The notes under the pieces: generated by a model | Databases searched by the model: none | What the model saw: only the letters and a program-made list of their open reading frames with translations | What the model was told of the DNA's origin: nothing | DNA from: Blautia sp. | Lineage (GTDB): Bacteria; Bacillota; Clostridia; Lachnospirales; Lachnospiraceae | Assembly (NCBI GenBank): GCA_017420455.1 | Contig: JAFOJB010000581.1 | Span: 1 to 6,595, forward strand | Length of the DNA stretch: 6,595 nt | Direction: 5' to 3' | Translations under genes and position numbers: made by a program | Part shown: positions 5,131-6,595 of the stretch, piece after piece | Numbering within the stretch: position 1 is the stretch's first letter | How the letters are laid out: each line of letters opens with the position of its first letter

Positions 5131-6510
5131 ATGAAAAGGAAACTGGTTACTCTTCTTATTTCCGGTACAATGGCAGCGTCCTTGCTGGCTGGCCCTGCCG
5201 TATATGCAGAATCAGAAGGCACTGCTGCAGCGTCGGCGCAGGATACCGAAGATGACAGTCTTCTCGGCGCGCTGAGAGGCCTTGCTTCCAATCTTCTTGC
5301 AGATGACGGCCCCCTTGCCAGGTATATTGGAGAGGTTGACAAGGCTGGGGAATTGTATCAGGAGATCATGACAACACTGGATGACAAAAAGGACGAAATC
5401 AGGGAAGCCGTAGACAACCTCACCACAGCCATTGAGGAAAAGGGAAGCCAGCTGAAAGAAAAAGCCGGTGCTTATATCGACAGGCTGGAGGAAGAAGGCG
5501 CAGGCATAGCAGCTTCCCTGAAGGAACAGCTTTCCCCCTATCTTACCGAGGATGGCTCCATCGATACGGACGCACTCAAGGGTCTGGCCGGCTCCCTTCT
5601 TGGTTCACTGGCCGGAGAAGCCGGTCTGGGAGCAGGAGCTCCGGCCGGGGATAATACCTACCTCTATGCAGGTGTTATGCAGGTACCGATCAATGAGTTC
5701 ATCATTTCGGAAAACAGTGCATACACAGAGGAAGAGGGTGCGCAGCTGCTTCCCGTTCCCAGCGCACAGATCATTCATTCTTCCGAACCTGATGAAGCTG
5801 GAATGACAAAGGTTCTTGCCGATCTCTGGTGCTTCTTTGGGGTCATAGAAGGCAGCAATCTGTCTCTGCAGCAGTACAATGTAGACAAATATCTGATCAC
5901 CCTGCACCAGGAGAAGGATGGAACCTATACTGTAGCAGATGCCATGATCGGAGACAGCGAAGAGAATCTCCGGGCGATCATCGAAGCAGCCGGTCTGGGA
6001 GACAAAAAGGCACAGGATCTGGAGACCTCCATGGACATGGCCATCAATAACGCGTTTCTGAACTTCACCACCCGGCATCCGGAAATCCTTACCTATTCTT
6101 TAGGTCTCGAACCGCCTGTAACGATCGAGCAGGCAGAAGAAGCTTATATGAACGAATTACTGGCACAGCTCGAAACGGGAGGAGCAGCCGCGGCTGAGGA
6201 AGAACAGGCTGGCCCGGCTGAAGAGGCTCCCGCTGAAGAACCTGCGGCAGACAAGGCTTCCGCTGAGGAGGCTCCCGCTGAGGAACCTGCTGCGGACAAG
6301 GCTCCCGCTGAAGAGGCTCCCGCTGAGGAACCTGGTGCGGGTGAAGCCCCCACGGAAGAAACTGCGGCTGAAGGAACTTCTGCAGAAGAAGCTCCGGCTG
6401 AAGGAACTACGGCTGAAGGAACTTCTGCAGAAGAAGCTCCGGCCGAAGGAACTACGGCAGCCGGCCAGAGCGAAGAGGGCAGCTTTGACCCCCTTGCTCC
6501 TGGTGCGTAA
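5131..6510 (+). CDS. Secreted acidic protein of unknown function with Pro/Ala/Glu repeat tail
   Basis: I do not recognise this 459-aa protein. Residues 1-26 form a Sec signal peptide: basic MKRK, hydrophobic core, likely cleavage VYA|ES. There is no lipobox cysteine at the junction. Residues 40-160 look helical and acidic (LARYIGEVDKAGELYQEIM, then Lys/Glu-rich heptad-like stretches to about 135), followed by a Gly/Ala-rich linker (160-173). Residues 175-345 have mixed helix/strand character (YLYAGVMQVPINEF, DLWCFFGVIEGSNLSLQQYN, DKYLITLHQEKDGTYTVADAMIG) and may be a globular domain. Residues 350-450 are low-complexity AEEAPAEE/AEGTTAEG repeats. The end, SFDPLAPGA, has no LPXTG or membrane anchor, so it is probably released or loosely held to the wall. 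ATG 5131 is preferred over 5083, which is only 2 bp from the -10 box and so upstream of the expected transcript start. The gene has its own promoter and terminator. Confidence 0.88.
   Translation: MKRKLVTLLISGTMAASLLAGPAVYAESEGTAAASAQDTEDDSLLGALRGLASNLLADDGPLARYIGEVDKAGELYQEIMTTLDDKKDEIREAVDNLTTAIEEKGSQLKEKAGAYIDRLEEEGAGIAASLKEQLSPYLTEDGSIDTDALKGLAGSLLGSLAGEAGLGAGAPAGDNTYLYAGVMQVPINEFIISENSAYTEEEGAQLLPVPSAQIIHSSEPDEAGMTKVLADLWCFFGVIEGSNLSLQQYNVDKYLITLHQEKDGTYTVADAMIGDSEENLRAIIEAAGLGDKKAQDLETSMDMAINNAFLNFTTRHPEILTYSLGLEPPVTIEQAEEAYMNELLAQLETGGAAAAEEEQAGPAEEAPAEEPAADKASAEEAPAEEPAADKAPAEEAPAEEPGAGEAPTEETAAEGTSAEEAPAEGTTAEGTSAEEAPAEGTTAAGQSEEGSFDPLAPGA
6217..6351 (+). repeat. Three in-frame 45-bp tandem repeats in the secreted protein's tail
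   Basis: Units at 6217-6261, 6262-6306 and 6307-6351 each encode 15 residues on the plan AEEAPAEEPAADKAS; the third drifts (PGAGEAP). Units 1 and 2 differ at 5 of 45 bases. They give an acidic, Pro-rich, presumably extended stalk and are prone to copy-number change without frameshift. Confidence 0.85.
6370..6459 (+). repeat. Two further 45-bp in-frame tandem repeats of a second type
   Basis: Units at 6370-6414 and 6415-6459 each encode EGTSAEEAPAEGTTA and differ at only 2 of 45 bases, both third positions. The same 45-bp period but different sequence from the first array points to a recent separate duplication. Confidence 0.87.
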
Positions 6511-6551
6511 TGGACCCCGGCCCTGGGCCAGAGAGATAATAAGCTTTGTGG

Positions 6552-6582
6552 AAAGCCCCACTTGTTTCTGTGGGGCTTTTTT
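6552..6582 (+). terminator. Intrinsic terminator of the secreted-protein gene
   Basis: A perfect 10-bp stem AAAGCCCCAC (6552-6561) / GTGGGGCTTT (6570-6579) with an 8-nt loop runs into six T residues (6577-6582), 42 nt after the TAA stop. The A-run on the left arm means it could also act weakly in the other direction. Confidence 0.93.
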
Positions 6583-6588
6583 CATCGC

Positions 6589-6595
6589 AGGAGGA
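6589..6595 (+). promoter_or_regulatory. Shine-Dalgarno-like sequence at the window edge
   Basis: AGGAGGA closes the window 6 nt after the terminator T-run. It may be the ribosome binding site of a plus-strand gene starting a few bases further on. If so, that gene would need read-through or a promoter inside the terminator region, so this stays tentative. Confidence 0.3.

Overview
The window looks like a piece of chromosome from an anaerobic gut-type Clostridia species, most plausibly Lachnospiraceae. This rests on moderately high GC, strong AGGAGG-type ribosome binding sites, a TATAAT promoter, and a radical 2-hydroxyacyl-CoA dehydratase system of the kind found in amino-acid-fermenting clostridia. 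The taxon is inferred; no rRNA or other marker is present.

Left two thirds (1-4514, minus strand). Four genes read right to left as a probable operon: an MFS transporter (3354-4514), a class III CoA-transferase (1865-3100), the ATP-dependent [4Fe-4S] activator of 2-hydroxyacyl-CoA dehydratase (1021-1794), and the dehydratase alpha subunit (1-914), which is cut by the window edge. The order transferase, activator, dehydratase alpha is that of hadA-hadI-hadB (leucine reduction, Clostridioides difficile) and fldA-fldI-fldB (phenylalanine reduction, Clostridium sporogenes). In the expected pathway the transferase makes the (R)-2-hydroxyacyl-CoA, the activator injects one high-energy electron using ATP, and the dehydratase removes water to give the enoyl-CoA. 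The beta subunit should follow beyond position 1. The acid used cannot be read from the sequence. A transporter leads the operon where C. difficile has a 2-hydroxyacid dehydrogenase. The 253-bp gap between transporter and transferase holds a non-coding 38-bp tandem repeat.

Intergenic region (4515-5130). This divergent region holds a candidate minus-strand promoter for the operon, a good plus-strand promoter for the right-hand gene, and between them a 185-bp insertion (4828-5012). The insertion has perfect 16-bp terminal inverted repeats, exact 8-bp direct repeats on both sides (target-site duplication), and an interior that folds almost completely into three hairpins closed by the terminal stem. 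It has no ORF of its own, so it reads as a MITE-like non-autonomous mobile element. It is the most striking object in the window.

Right end (5131-6582, plus strand). A single secreted protein of 459 aa has a Sec signal peptide, a helical acidic N-terminal part, a central domain I do not recognise, and a Pro/Ala/Glu-rich tail built from 45-bp in-frame tandem repeats. It has its own promoter, ribosome binding site and intrinsic terminator, so it is a monocistronic unit with no evident link to the dehydratase operon.
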